Positions 7,343-14,985 of a DNA stretch of 33,550 nucleotides are shown one piece after another; within the stretch, counting starts at the first letter, position 1; every line of letters starts with the position of its first letter. Made by a program: the position numbers and the translations under genes. The DNA is from Thermoplasmata archaeon (GTDB lineage: Archaea > Thermoplasmatota > Thermoplasmata > Lutacidiplasmatales > UBA184): NCBI GenBank assembly GCA_022750375.1, contig JAKIVU010000011.1, positions 1 to 33,550 on the forward strand, read 5' to 3'. Under the pieces are notes generated by a model. That model was not told where the DNA came from. It made no database searches and saw nothing but the letters and a program-made list of their open reading frames with translations.

Positions 7343-10300
7343 TCACGGAGGAGGAGACGTCGGCGGCGGCAAAGAGGGGGGAGGTGCGGCGGTGGAAGTC
7401 CCTCCCTGTCGCCGGCGACGGACGACCAGGAACACCAGGATCAGCACCGCGACCACGATGACGACGAGGAGGATCCAGAGCCAGCTCGTCGAGCTCGCGG
7501 GCGGGGAGCTCGTCGACGTCGAACCCTGCACGATGAGCTTCGCGTTCGCCTCGGCGGAGTGGTGGTCGGTGTCCGTCACCGTGACCGTCACCGTCGAATT
7601 GCCCGAGGCGGTCGGGGTGCACTCGAGGGTCGGGGAGTCGGCCGTCGCGCAGCCCGTGGGGAGGTTCGTGTAGACGTATTCGAAGGGGGGCGCTCCGCCC
7701 CCGGTCACGGTCGTGAAGTTACTGCTCTCTCCGAGAGTGATGGTCGCGGGCGTCGCCGTGAGGGTGGCGGTGAGCGCCCCCGTGCCGGCGATGAAGGTGA
7801 TGTTCTGGTCGATCGGCCCCCCGAACACGGTGAGGTCCCCCGAGCTCGGCACCGCGGCAAAGCCCGTGACCGGGCTGACGGTGAATGAGTACGTCCCGTT
7901 TTGCTCGGAGAAGACGATCGATGAGGTCGTCGAGCTCTGCGGACTGCCCCCGACGCTGACGTTCCACATCGTCCCGACCACCAGCCCGGTCTCCTCGAAG
8001 GTGACGGAGTACGACACCCGGACCGCGGTGAAGTGGAGGTTCACGGTCTTCCCGGAACCGTTCACGATCACGGAGCCGCCCGTCATGTTCGCCACATACC
8101 CCACCACCGCCCCGATGGTGTAGGAGTACGTGTAGTTCGAGAGCTGGTAGCCGACCACGCTCGTCGTGGACCCGTTCGTCGTTCCGTTGAGCGTCACGCT
8201 CCACGCCTTACCCGAGGGAAGTCCCGTCTCCACGAATTGGACCGGGTACGTCGGGACCGGGCGACCGATGGTGGAGATGATCCCCGCGTCGGCGGTCGAA
8301 ACGTAGGTGTCGTGGTTGACCGGGTCGTAGGTGATCCCGCTGGAGTACTCGTTTTCCCCCAGGTAGATCATGCCAAGGACGGAGTAGTTCGACGCCCCGA
8401 TCCCGGAGACGATCGACTCGGAGTTTCCCGCGTCGTAGATGACGTTGGTGGCGGAGTCAAAGGCGAGCCGACCGTAGGCGTAGGGGTCCGAGACATTCGC
8501 GACCGACTTGTTGGTCGCGTCGCTCACGACCGTGAAATTGCCCGAGTTCGCGACCCAGATCGTGTCGTTGGTCGAGTCGAAGGCGAGGGAAAGGGGCGCG
8601 AGCCCGGCCGGCGAGGAGCCCACGGTCTTCTCGGAGGTGCCGTTGATGATCGTGAGGTTGTCCCCCGTGCCGTCCGCCACGTAGACCCCCTCGTTGTGCG
8701 GGTCGTAGAGGATCGCGTTCAGGCTGGCGCCCGCAGTAATGGGGATCGTGGTCAGGAACGAATGGGTCGCTCCGTTGAAGACCCACACGTCGCCCGCCGA
8801 CGAATCCGTCACGTAAATGTTGCCGTTGGCGGAGTCGAAGGCGATCGCGTTCGGGAACGGACCCGGGGTCAGGTTCGCGACCGAGTGAAGGGCCGGGTTG
8901 AGGACCGTCAGGTTGTCCGAGCCCCGGTTCAAGACCCACAGGTCTCCCGTGATCGAGTCGTACACCGACGCCCAGGCGTACCCCGTCGGCGCCGTGCCGG
9001 TCGAGAGGCCGGTCGCGGGGTTCAAAAGGTAGAGGTCCAACCCGGCCGGGTCGGCGGCGACCAGCTCGCCATTCCCCGGGTCGAACGTCACGCCCACCGG
9101 GTACACCTCGACGGGAACCGAGGCGATCGGGAGATTCGTCCCGTCCGCGACGACCGTGACGTTCGCCTGGTGCCCGCTGATCGACGGGGGTCCAGCGTAC
9201 GTGCCCTCGCTCGCCGCGAAGACGTTCCCGCTCTCCGAATCGACGGCGACAGAGTAGACGAGGCCGTCGTTCGTCCAAATGCTCGCCACGATGTGGTTCG
9301 TTGCGGGGTCGATCACCGTAAGGTTCGGCGTCTCGGAGTTCGCAACGTAGACGTCGTGGTCCACCGGGTCGAAGGCGATCCCTTCGGGGTCCTCCCCGGT
9401 CGAGATGTTGGCTACGATCCGGCTGTTCTCGGATTGATTGAACACCGAGACGTTGCCCTCGGCTCCGTTCTCGACGAACAGTTCGTCCTGCCTCGGCGCG
9501 TACGCGAGACCGTCCGAGTCGAAGGGGACGTATGGGTGGGCGGATAGGCTGAGCGTCGTCGCGTTGATGACGCTGAGATTGTCGGTCGTTTGGCTCCCCA
9601 CGTCCACGAGATTGTCGTCGGTGTCGAGGGCGACTACCTGCGGGGTGCTCGCGAGGATCCCCGTGGGGAGGTTCTTCACGACCGCGCCGGTGAGCGTATC
9701 GATGACAGAGACGTTCCCCGAGCCCGTGTTCGCGACGAACAGTTCGTTGGAAGCCGCATCGAAGACGAGGGGGCCGGGGTGGCTTCCCACGGGGATGCCG
9801 ACCACCACGGCGTTCGTCGCCGTGTTGATGATCGTGACGTTGTCCCCGCTCCAATCGGAGAGGTAGATGTACCCGTTGTCGGGGTCGAACACTGCGCTTG
9901 TGGGGGAGAGGCTGGAACCGATGCTGGCGGTGACCGTATTCGTCACGGCGTCGATGACGGAGACGTTCCCCGCGTTGTAATTCATCGAATAGACGTCGCC
10001 GTTGACCGGGTCCGCGAGGAGTGTGGGGGCGAGACTGTACGGGTTCGCCGAGGCGGGGAGGGCGATCGCCGCCACGACGACATTGGTCGTCGCATCGATC
10101 ACCGCGACCGCCGTGCCCTCGGCTCCACGAACGTAGAGGTCGCCGTTCACACTGTCGTAGAGGACGCTCGCGGGCAGGTCCTGCACGGGCGGAATGTGGT
10201 CTCCCGGCAGCACCTGGTTAGCGACCAGGCCCGTCGTCGAGATCACCGCACCGAGACTCGAGATGCTCGGATGACCGGCGCCGGCCGGTGTGCCGCCCGG

Positions 10301-10504
10301 GAGGACGGGAGTCGAGCCACCGTTTGGGGGGAGACTCTCCCCCGAAGCGAGCGTAGCTGGGGGGAGAGAATGCGTCGTCGCGAGGGAGGCGGCGCTCGAC
10401 AGCACGACCGCCAACGCGACGACCACCGCGAGGAACCGAGCCGTGGCGCGTCGGACGTCCGCTCTGTTTCGAGACAATATTCGGTTGGGCGGTCGGCCAG
10501 TCAC
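7343..10504 (-). CDS. Secreted, membrane-anchored YVTN beta-propeller surface protein with proline-rich tail
   Basis: About 1053 residues. A charged N-terminus and a hydrophobic stretch (LAVVVALAVVL) form a signal peptide. Roughly residues 90-740 are repeats of the YVTN propeller type, with recurring units such as 'FDPxNGxIYVxxxxxxNVTVI' in variant form. Two 'ETGLP/ETGLV ... W.V' modules follow near 755 and 830, then one Ig/PKD-like module with LPTGC and LECTP near 905-990. A single helix at about 1007-1028 is followed by RRRRQ and a cytoplasmic tail ending in PPP blocks. Many N-x-S/T sequons suggest glycosylation outside the cell. GTG at 10504 is chosen for a TATA-like patch 27-36 bases upstream; TTG at 10477 is an alternative that keeps the signal peptide. 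The ligand or role is unknown. Confidence 0.85.
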   Translation of the reverse strand: MTGRPPNRILSRNRADVRRATARFLAVVVALAVVLSSAASLATTHSLPPATLASGESLPPNGGSTPVLPGGTPAGAGHPSISSLGAVISTTGLVANQVLPGDHIPPVQDLPASVLYDSVNGDLYVRGAEGTAVAVIDATTNVVVAAIALPASANPYSLAPTLLADPVNGDVYSMNYNAGNVSVIDAVTNTVTASIGSSLSPTSAVFDPDNGYIYLSDWSGDNVTIINTATNAVVVGIPVGSHPGPLVFDAASNELFVANTGSGNVSVIDTLTGAVVKNLPTGILASTPQVVALDTDDNLVDVGSQTTDNLSVINATTLSLSAHPYVPFDSDGLAYAPRQDELFVENGAEGNVSVFNQSENSRIVANISTGEDPEGIAFDPVDHDVYVANSETPNLTVIDPATNHIVASIWTNDGLVYSVAVDSESGNVFAASEGTYAGPPSISGHQANVTVVADGTNLPIASVPVEVYPVGVTFDPGNGELVAADPAGLDLYLLNPATGLSTGTAPTGYAWASVYDSITGDLWVLNRGSDNLTVLNPALHSVANLTPGPFPNAIAFDSANGNIYVTDSSAGDVWVFNGATHSFLTTIPITAGASLNAILYDPHNEGVYVADGTGDNLTIINGTSEKTVGSSPAGLAPLSLAFDSTNDTIWVANSGNFTVVSDATNKSVANVSDPYAYGRLAFDSATNVIYDAGNSESIVSGIGASNYSVLGMIYLGENEYSSGITYDPVNHDTYVSTADAGIISTIGRPVPTYPVQFVETGLPSGKAWSVTLNGTTNGSTTSVVGYQLSNYTYSYTIGAVVGYVANMTGGSVIVNGSGKTVNLHFTAVRVSYSVTFEETGLVVGTMWNVSVGGSPQSSTTSSIVFSEQNGTYSFTVSPVTGFAAVPSSGDLTVFGGPIDQNITFIAGTGALTATLTATPATITLGESSNFTTVTGGGAPPFEYVYTNLPTGCATADSPTLECTPTASGNSTVTVTVTDTDHHSAEANAKLIVQGSTSTSSPPASSTSWLWILLVVIVVAVLILVFLVVRRRRQGGTSTAAPPPSLPPPTSPPP

Positions 10505-10530
10505 CCATCGCCCGGTATCGCGGGCACCGC

Positions 10531-10540
10531 AAAGTCGTTT
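10531..10540 (-). promoter_or_regulatory. Weak TATA-like box for the YVTN surface protein
   Basis: AAACGACTTT on the minus strand is 27-36 bases before GTG 10504. It is the only AT-rich patch in the 188-base gap between the two surface-protein genes, which otherwise shows nothing. Confidence 0.3.
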
Positions 10541-10692
10541 CGCCCGAGCCAGCGGGAAGCATCCACGCGAACCGCTGCCTTGAACAGCCCCCTCACCGGA
10601 TCCGCCCGAGAACGGGATCGGCTCCGCGTCGCCCGCGGGAGTGTGTGCCCGAGGCTCCGCCCTTCGAGCAGTCCAGTCGTGTCGCGGCGAGG

Positions 10693-12513
10693 TCACGGGG
10701 AAGGAGGCGGCGGCATCGGGACAGTAGGGGGAGGCGACGCCGGAATTGCCCCGGCAGCCTTTCGGCGTCTTCGCACGATGAAAACGATCAAGACCACGGC
10801 GGCCACCACTACCAGTGCGATCACGAGCCAGAGCCAGAGGCTGCCCGAGGTGCTGGCGGGCGAATTCGGGGACGTCACGGTCAGCGAGGTCGTGGCGTTC
10901 GCGAAATGTCCGGCTTGGTCGTGGACCTCGACACGCGGTGTGAACGCCCCGACCTCGGTCGGAGTGCACGTGAGCACGGCGAGGTCGGACGAGGCGCAAC
11001 CGGCGGGCAGACCCGTATAGAAGTACGTCAGGTTGGCGGGCAGAACTCCGCTCGTCTTCACCGTAAGCGTCGTCGACTCATTGACCACCACCGTCCCCGG
11101 ATCGGCCGTCAGGTTCGCGGTCAATGTGACCACGACGGCGGTGACGTCGAGCGTGGCGACGGCGGCGGCCTCCCGGTCGGCCGTGTCCGTGACATTGACT
11201 CCGACCACGTAGTCACCGACCGCGGTCGGGGTGCAGGAGATCGCGCTCCGATTCCCGGTCGCGCACCCGGGGGGGAGCGTCGAATACAAGTAGCTGTACG
11301 ACCCGGTCCCTCCCGACGCGGTGGTCGTGAGCGTCGCGCTTCCTCCGACCGGCACCGTACCGGGGTTCACTTGGAGCGACGCCGTCAGCGGCGTCACCAT
11401 CGACGTGAAATTGAACGCCCAGTTTCCCATGATCGGGCCGTTGCTGTTGACCTCGTAGAACAGGAAGGTGTAATCGTCGACCGGGTCGTAGAACATCTGT
11501 CCGTAGGGGTTGTTCGGATTCGGTGGGCTGTTGCTGACGTTGTACTGCAACCACGACCCTTCGGAGAACAGCCACGTGGAGTAGTAGTCGTCGGCGGCAG
11601 GGTACCCGCCGTAGAGCACGAGCTGCTCTTGCGCGGTATCGAACGCCATGCCCGCGGCGATCCGGGCATCGGGATGATTTCCCGGAGCGATCGGAGCCCA
11701 GTTGCCTCCCCGGAAGGTCCAGGTGTCGTTGAGGTAGTCGACGGCCCCCAAACCCCCGAACATGACCATCTCGTTGTCCCCGGAGTCGAACGTCATCTCC
11801 TGGGCATGGCGCCCGGAAGGCAGCGTGGTCGGGAACAGCTGGGTCCACTTCCCTCCCGCGAAGGACCACGTGTCGTTGCCGTACTGGGAGGTGTGGTTGA
11901 TGCCGCCGAAGAGCAGGACCGACAGGGTGGCTGCGTCGTAGGCCATGGACATCCAGAAGCCCTCGGGCGGCGCCGTTCCGGCGCTCGCGGTGATATTCGT
12001 CCAGACACCGGCGGACCACGTCCAGGTGTCGTTGAGATAGGCGCCGTTGGCACCGTCACCCCCGAACAGCACGACTTCGCTGTCCTCCGGGTCGTCCGCC
12101 AACCCGAAACCGAATCGTGGGGAGGGGGAAACGGTCGTGGTCCGGTTCGTCCACACGCCGCCTTTGTAACTCCAGGTGTCGTTGTAGTACTGGTAGTGGA
12201 ACGAGCTCGTGTTGAGGTACTCCCCTCCGAACAAGAGCCCGTACCCGTCGTTCGCATCGAACACCATGCTCGCGGAGATCCGGGGGGGCGGGCTGGCCGA
12301 ATCGGGAATGCTCAGGTTGGTCCAGTTCAGGTCGGTCGCCGAGTAGGACGGGGCAACGGAGGAGGGTCCGGTCGGACCGAGGGCCCCGGGAGGAGCCACT
12401 CCGGGAATCGCGTGGGTTCCCACGATCGATGCAGCGGTTCCAGTGAGCGTGCTGCCCAAACAGAGCAGCACCACGGCGACGACCACCACCCCCCGAAGGT
12501 TCCGCGACGTCAC
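10693..12513 (-). CDS. Secreted, membrane-anchored Kelch-type beta-propeller surface protein with proline-rich tail
   Basis: This 606-residue protein starts with a signal peptide (MTSRNLRG then a Val/Leu-rich core to about residue 30). Residues about 65-345 hold five or six Kelch/galactose-oxidase-type blades, each with a VLLFGG-like strand and an 'NDTW.W..G.W' turn. Two tandem Ig/PKD-like modules follow (about 372-458 and 459-545), each with LPxGC, a CTP turn and a V.V.V.D strand, so each can form one disulfide. A single helix (558-580) leads to RRRRK and a tail with PPP and PPPP blocks. The whole C-terminal plan matches the neighbouring YVTN protein. The start codon is GTG. N-x-S/T sequons are abundant. 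A role in adhesion or glycan binding is plausible for the fold but not shown. Confidence 0.87.
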   Translation of the reverse strand: MTSRNLRGVVVVAVVLLCLGSTLTGTAASIVGTHAIPGVAPPGALGPTGPSSVAPSYSATDLNWTNLSIPDSASPPPRISASMVFDANDGYGLLFGGEYLNTSSFHYQYYNDTWSYKGGVWTNRTTTVSPSPRFGFGLADDPEDSEVVLFGGDGANGAYLNDTWTWSAGVWTNITASAGTAPPEGFWMSMAYDAATLSVLLFGGINHTSQYGNDTWSFAGGKWTQLFPTTLPSGRHAQEMTFDSGDNEMVMFGGLGAVDYLNDTWTFRGGNWAPIAPGNHPDARIAAGMAFDTAQEQLVLYGGYPAADDYYSTWLFSEGSWLQYNVSNSPPNPNNPYGQMFYDPVDDYTFLFYEVNSNGPIMGNWAFNFTSMVTPLTASLQVNPGTVPVGGSATLTTTASGGTGSYSYLYSTLPPGCATGNRSAISCTPTAVGDYVVGVNVTDTADREAAAVATLDVTAVVVTLTANLTADPGTVVVNESTTLTVKTSGVLPANLTYFYTGLPAGCASSDLAVLTCTPTEVGAFTPRVEVHDQAGHFANATTSLTVTSPNSPASTSGSLWLWLVIALVVVAAVVLIVFIVRRRRKAAGAIPASPPPTVPMPPPPSP

Positions 12514-12540
12514 GACGACCCCGGGACGGGATGCGGTTGC

Positions 12541-12550
12541 CTACTTAGAA
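12541..12550 (-). promoter_or_regulatory. TATA-like box for the Kelch surface protein
   Basis: TTCTAAGTAG on the minus strand lies 28-37 bases before the GTG start, consistent with a leaderless transcript. Confidence 0.4.
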
Positions 12551-12583
12551 TGGCGCGGGGGGCTCCGGAGGGGTCGGGTCGTC

Positions 12584-12811
12584 TCAGTCAATGTAGCCGA
12601 GGGAGCGAAGGCGTTCCTTGAGCGCCTTCTCGTCTTCCTCGCTGAACACCGTCTCTCCCGTCTGCTCGAGCAGTCGGGCGAGGACGAAGGAGACGAACGC
12701 GTCCGCGGAGCCGAACGACGAGCCGCGGATCCTCTTCTCGACGTCCAGCGCGACTTCCTCCGGTATACGAATCACTCGGGTCCGGGGCCCGTCCGGCGCG
12801 GCGTCGGTCAT
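12584..12811 (-). CDS. Small ribbon-helix-helix-like protein
   Basis: A 75-residue protein. The first third (TRVIRIPEEVALDVEKRI) looks like the beta-strand and first helix of a ribbon-helix-helix (CopG/Arc-like) DNA-binding domain. The segment SADAFVSFVLARLLEQ would be the second helix. The C-terminus has the motif 'SEEDEKALKERLRSLGYID', which I associate with small archaeal proteins of this type. Such proteins bind DNA as dimers, often regulating nearby genes, so the flanking surface-protein genes are candidate targets by position only. The ATG start lies 24-33 bases from a TATA-like box. Fold assignment is by eye and moderately sure; DNA binding is inferred. Confidence 0.65.
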   Translation of the reverse strand: MTDAAPDGPRTRVIRIPEEVALDVEKRIRGSSFGSADAFVSFVLARLLEQTGETVFSEEDEKALKERLRSLGYID

Positions 12812-12833
12812 GAAACATCGGAGGGAGGTCGTC

Positions 12834-12843
12834 GGATAGATAG
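12834..12843 (-). promoter_or_regulatory. TATA-like box for the ribbon-helix-helix-like gene
   Basis: CTATCTATCC on the minus strand is 24-33 bases before the ATG at 12811, fitting leaderless transcription separate from guaA subunit B upstream. Confidence 0.45.
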
Positions 12844-12869
12844 GGTCTTCGCGGCGGACGGCGGGCCGG

Positions 12870-13817
12870 CTACTCCCATTCGATCGTCGCGGGTGGCTTG
12901 TCGGTCACGTCATAGAGCACGCGGACCACTTCCCCCGAGAGTTCCCGGGTGATCCGTTCCGAGATCGCCTTCAGCACCGCTCGCGGGACCTCCATCGCGG
13001 TCGCGGTCATCGCATCGATCGATTCGACGATCCGGACGCTGACCGCCTCCCCGTACACCCGGTTGTCCCCGGTGACGCCCACGGTGCGGGTCGGAAGGAG
13101 GACCGCGAAGTACTGCCACGGCCGGGCCATCGTTTTCGCAGCGACGGCGCGCTCGACCTCCTGCTCCACGATGGCGTTGGCGACGCGGGCTCGTCGGACG
13201 CGCTCGGGGGTGACAACCCCATTCACGCGCACCGCGAGTCCGGGGCCGGGGAACGGCTGCCGGTCGGGAGAAGGGATCCCCAGGTGATGCGCGAGCTGCC
13301 GCACTTCGTCCTTGTACAGGTCCCGCAACGGTTCGACGAGCACGAGGCGGCTGTCCTTGGGAACCCCACCGACGTTGTGATGGGTCTTGATCGTGTCGCG
13401 GAGCGCCCCACCGCTCTCGATCCAGTCGGGAGCGATCGTTCCCTGAACGAGCCGGTCGGTGCCGAACCGGTCCGCCTCGGACTCGAAGAGACGGATGAAC
13501 GTCTCGCCGATCCGACGTCGTTTCTCCTCGGGCTCCGTGACGCCGTCGAGCGCGCGAAAGAACTGGTCCGCGGCGGGCACCACGTCGAATCGGAGCCCGC
13601 TCGTCCGGAAGAACTCGCGGACCAGTTCGACCTCGCCCGCGCGCAGGAGCCCCGTGTCGACGAAGATCGCCCGCGCCCGTTCCCCGAGCGCCCGCTCCAC
13701 CAGCAGCGCGGCCGTCGTGGAGTCGATCCCGCCCGAGGCGGCGATGATCGTCTTCCCCGGCACCTGCTCCTGGATACGACGGACGGCCTCGGTCACGAAG
13801 GCCGCCGGGTCGTTCAC
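12870..13817 (-). CDS. guaAB: GMP synthase ATP-pyrophosphatase subunit (subunit B)
   Basis: This 315-residue subunit activates XMP with ATP and aminates it to GMP using ammonia from a separate glutaminase subunit. The PP-loop SGGIDS is at residues 28-33. The GTIAPDWIES, THHNVGG and PFPGPGLAVR stretches belong to the XMP and ATP sites, and the C-terminal DVTDKPPATIEWE is the conserved end of the dimerisation domain. The archaeal split form is confirmed by the absence of a class I glutaminase domain; that subunit is not in the window. GTG at 13817 overlaps the purE stop as GTGA, so the two purine genes are translationally coupled. Confidence 0.96.
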   Translation of the reverse strand: MNDPAAFVTEAVRRIQEQVPGKTIIAASGGIDSTTAALLVERALGERARAIFVDTGLLRAGEVELVREFFRTSGLRFDVVPAADQFFRALDGVTEPEEKRRRIGETFIRLFESEADRFGTDRLVQGTIAPDWIESGGALRDTIKTHHNVGGVPKDSRLVLVEPLRDLYKDEVRQLAHHLGIPSPDRQPFPGPGLAVRVNGVVTPERVRRARVANAIVEQEVERAVAAKTMARPWQYFAVLLPTRTVGVTGDNRVYGEAVSVRIVESIDAMTATAMEVPRAVLKAISERITRELSGEVVRVLYDVTDKPPATIEWE

Positions 13818-14275
13818 GTGGAGCTCCCGGGGGCCGCGGGCGGTTCCTCTCGCCACTTGGCGCGGTACTTCTCGAGGGCCGCGACGAGTTCTGGAAACTT
13901 CAGGGCGAGGATCGCGGTCGCGAGGAGCGCCGCGTTCTCGGCCGCGTCGAGGCCGACGGCCGCGACCGGGATCCCGGGCGGCATCTGAACGACCGAGAGC
14001 AGGCTGTCCAGCCCGAGCCCGCGGTGCAGCGGCACCCCGATCACCGGCTTCAACGTACGAGCCGCCACGACCCCGGGCAGGGCGGCGGAGAGCCCGGCCA
14101 TCGCGATGAAGACGTCGGTGGCGGGGTCGCGCACGAGCCGGTCGACCTTGTCGGGGTTGCGGTGGGCGGAGGCCACGTGGACCTCGCACTCCACCCCGAA
14201 CTCAGTGAGGCGCGTCCGGACCTTCTCCGCGACCTCGAGGTCGGATTTGCTCCCGACCAGGACCGTGACCTTCAC
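13814..14275 (-). CDS. purE: N5-CAIR mutase / AIR carboxylase-type PurE
   Basis: This 153-residue enzyme of de novo purine synthesis rearranges or forms carboxyaminoimidazole ribonucleotide. GSKSDLE (8-14) and ASAHRNPD (35-42, including His38) are the conserved nucleotide and catalytic motifs. The loop that reads GGAAHLPG in bacterial class I enzymes reads GLSAALPG here, losing one histidine; archaeal relatives may share this, but it makes the exact class uncertain. GTG at 14275 is chosen because it begins directly at the first beta-strand and has a TATA-like box 23-30 bases upstream; longer in-frame extensions add residues absent from the family. It overlaps guaA subunit B by four bases. Confidence 0.93.
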   Translation of the reverse strand: MKVTVLVGSKSDLEVAEKVRTRLTEFGVECEVHVASAHRNPDKVDRLVRDPATDVFIAMAGLSAALPGVVAARTLKPVIGVPLHRGLGLDSLLSVVQMPPGIPVAAVGLDAAENAALLATAILALKFPELVAALEKYRAKWREEPPAAPGSST

Positions 14276-14297
14276 GACCTCGCCGAGCGACGGTGAG

Positions 14298-14308
14298 ACA
14301 AATAGTTT
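14298..14308. promoter_or_regulatory. AT-rich patch serving purE and possibly the divergent membrane-protein gene
   Basis: The bases ACAAATAGTTT read CTATTTGT on the minus strand, 23-30 bases before purE. On the plus strand AATAGTTT is 20-27 bases before the ATG at 14328. With only 52 bases between the two start codons, one box may serve both directions. Confidence 0.4.
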
Positions 14309-14327
14309 GGCCGCTTGCCCGCGCCGC

Positions 14328-14981
14328 ATGGGGTATCGGCTCCACCGAGGCGGGAAGTTCCGGCGTTGGCTCGGCGAACGTCTCGGCGGCGATTTCGACC
14401 TCGGCGACCGGGTCTGGCGACGCGCGCTCCACGTGCTCGGCGCGATCGCCCTGGTCTACTATGCGCTCCCGACCGACTTCTTCGTCATCGCCCCGAAGGA
14501 GTACGTCCTCCTGGCCGCGCTCGCCGCCGTGCTCGTGGTGGAGGGGCTCCGACACGCGATCGGTCTCGAACTGCCGACGATCCGCGCCTACGAGGAGGGG
14601 CGGGTCGGAAGCTTCGCGATCTTCGGCGCCGCGATCGTCGTGGCGATCCTGCTCTTCCCGCTGCCGGTCGCGTGCGCCGTGGTGCTCGGTACGGCGGTCG
14701 TGGACCCGCTCGCCGGCGAGCTGCGGCGGGACCCGCGGTACCGGTCCGTCGACGCCGTCGGCCCGTTCGCGGTCTACTCGGGCCTCGCGTTCTTCGGCCT
14801 CGCCGCGCTCGGAGACTGGCCTCCGCTCCCGTCCATCGGACTCGCGCTCCTGGCCGGAGCGGTCGCCGTCGCGGTGGAGCGACCGAAGGTCTGGTGGATC
14901 GACGACGACCTCGTGATGACGCTGGTGCCGGCGGTCGCGCTCTACGCGGTCGGGGTCGTGGCGCTCGGATACCCCCGGTAG
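14328..14981 (+). CDS. Dolichol kinase / CDP-lipid synthase-like membrane protein
   Basis: This 217-residue polytopic protein has about six membrane segments. After a basic N-terminus the first helix begins 'VWRRALHVLG', resembling the R-K/R-x-x-H signature at the start of dolichol and phytol kinases. A late 'WWIDDDLVMTLVP' stretch resembles the acidic DDN segment of that superfamily, and 'AVVDPLAGELRR' sits at the place of its central conserved loop. These enzymes phosphorylate polyprenols or activate lipids with CTP at the membrane. The match is by motif only and key residues are not all clear, so function is tentative. ATG at 14328 is used because upstream in-frame codons lie within purE on the other strand. 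It ends four bases before the convergent ATPase gene. Confidence 0.5.
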   Translation: MGYRLHRGGKFRRWLGERLGGDFDLGDRVWRRALHVLGAIALVYYALPTDFFVIAPKEYVLLAALAAVLVVEGLRHAIGLELPTIRAYEEGRVGSFAIFGAAIVVAILLFPLPVACAVVLGTAVVDPLAGELRRDPRYRSVDAVGPFAVYSGLAFFGLAALGDWPPLPSIGLALLAGAVAVAVERPKVWWIDDDLVMTLVPAVALYAVGVVALGYPR

Positions 14982-14985
14982 GGGG

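Noticed and set aside
10505-10999. N-terminal extension of the YVTN surface-protein frame beyond its signal peptide
   Set aside because: The extension overlaps the end of the Kelch gene's strand and would bury the signal peptide; starts at 10504 or 10477 fit a secreted protein.
7343-12513. DNA-level tandem repeats or CRISPR-like array in the surface-protein genes
   Set aside because: The repetition is at the protein level (propeller blades) with diverged DNA; no regular identical repeats with unique spacers occur.
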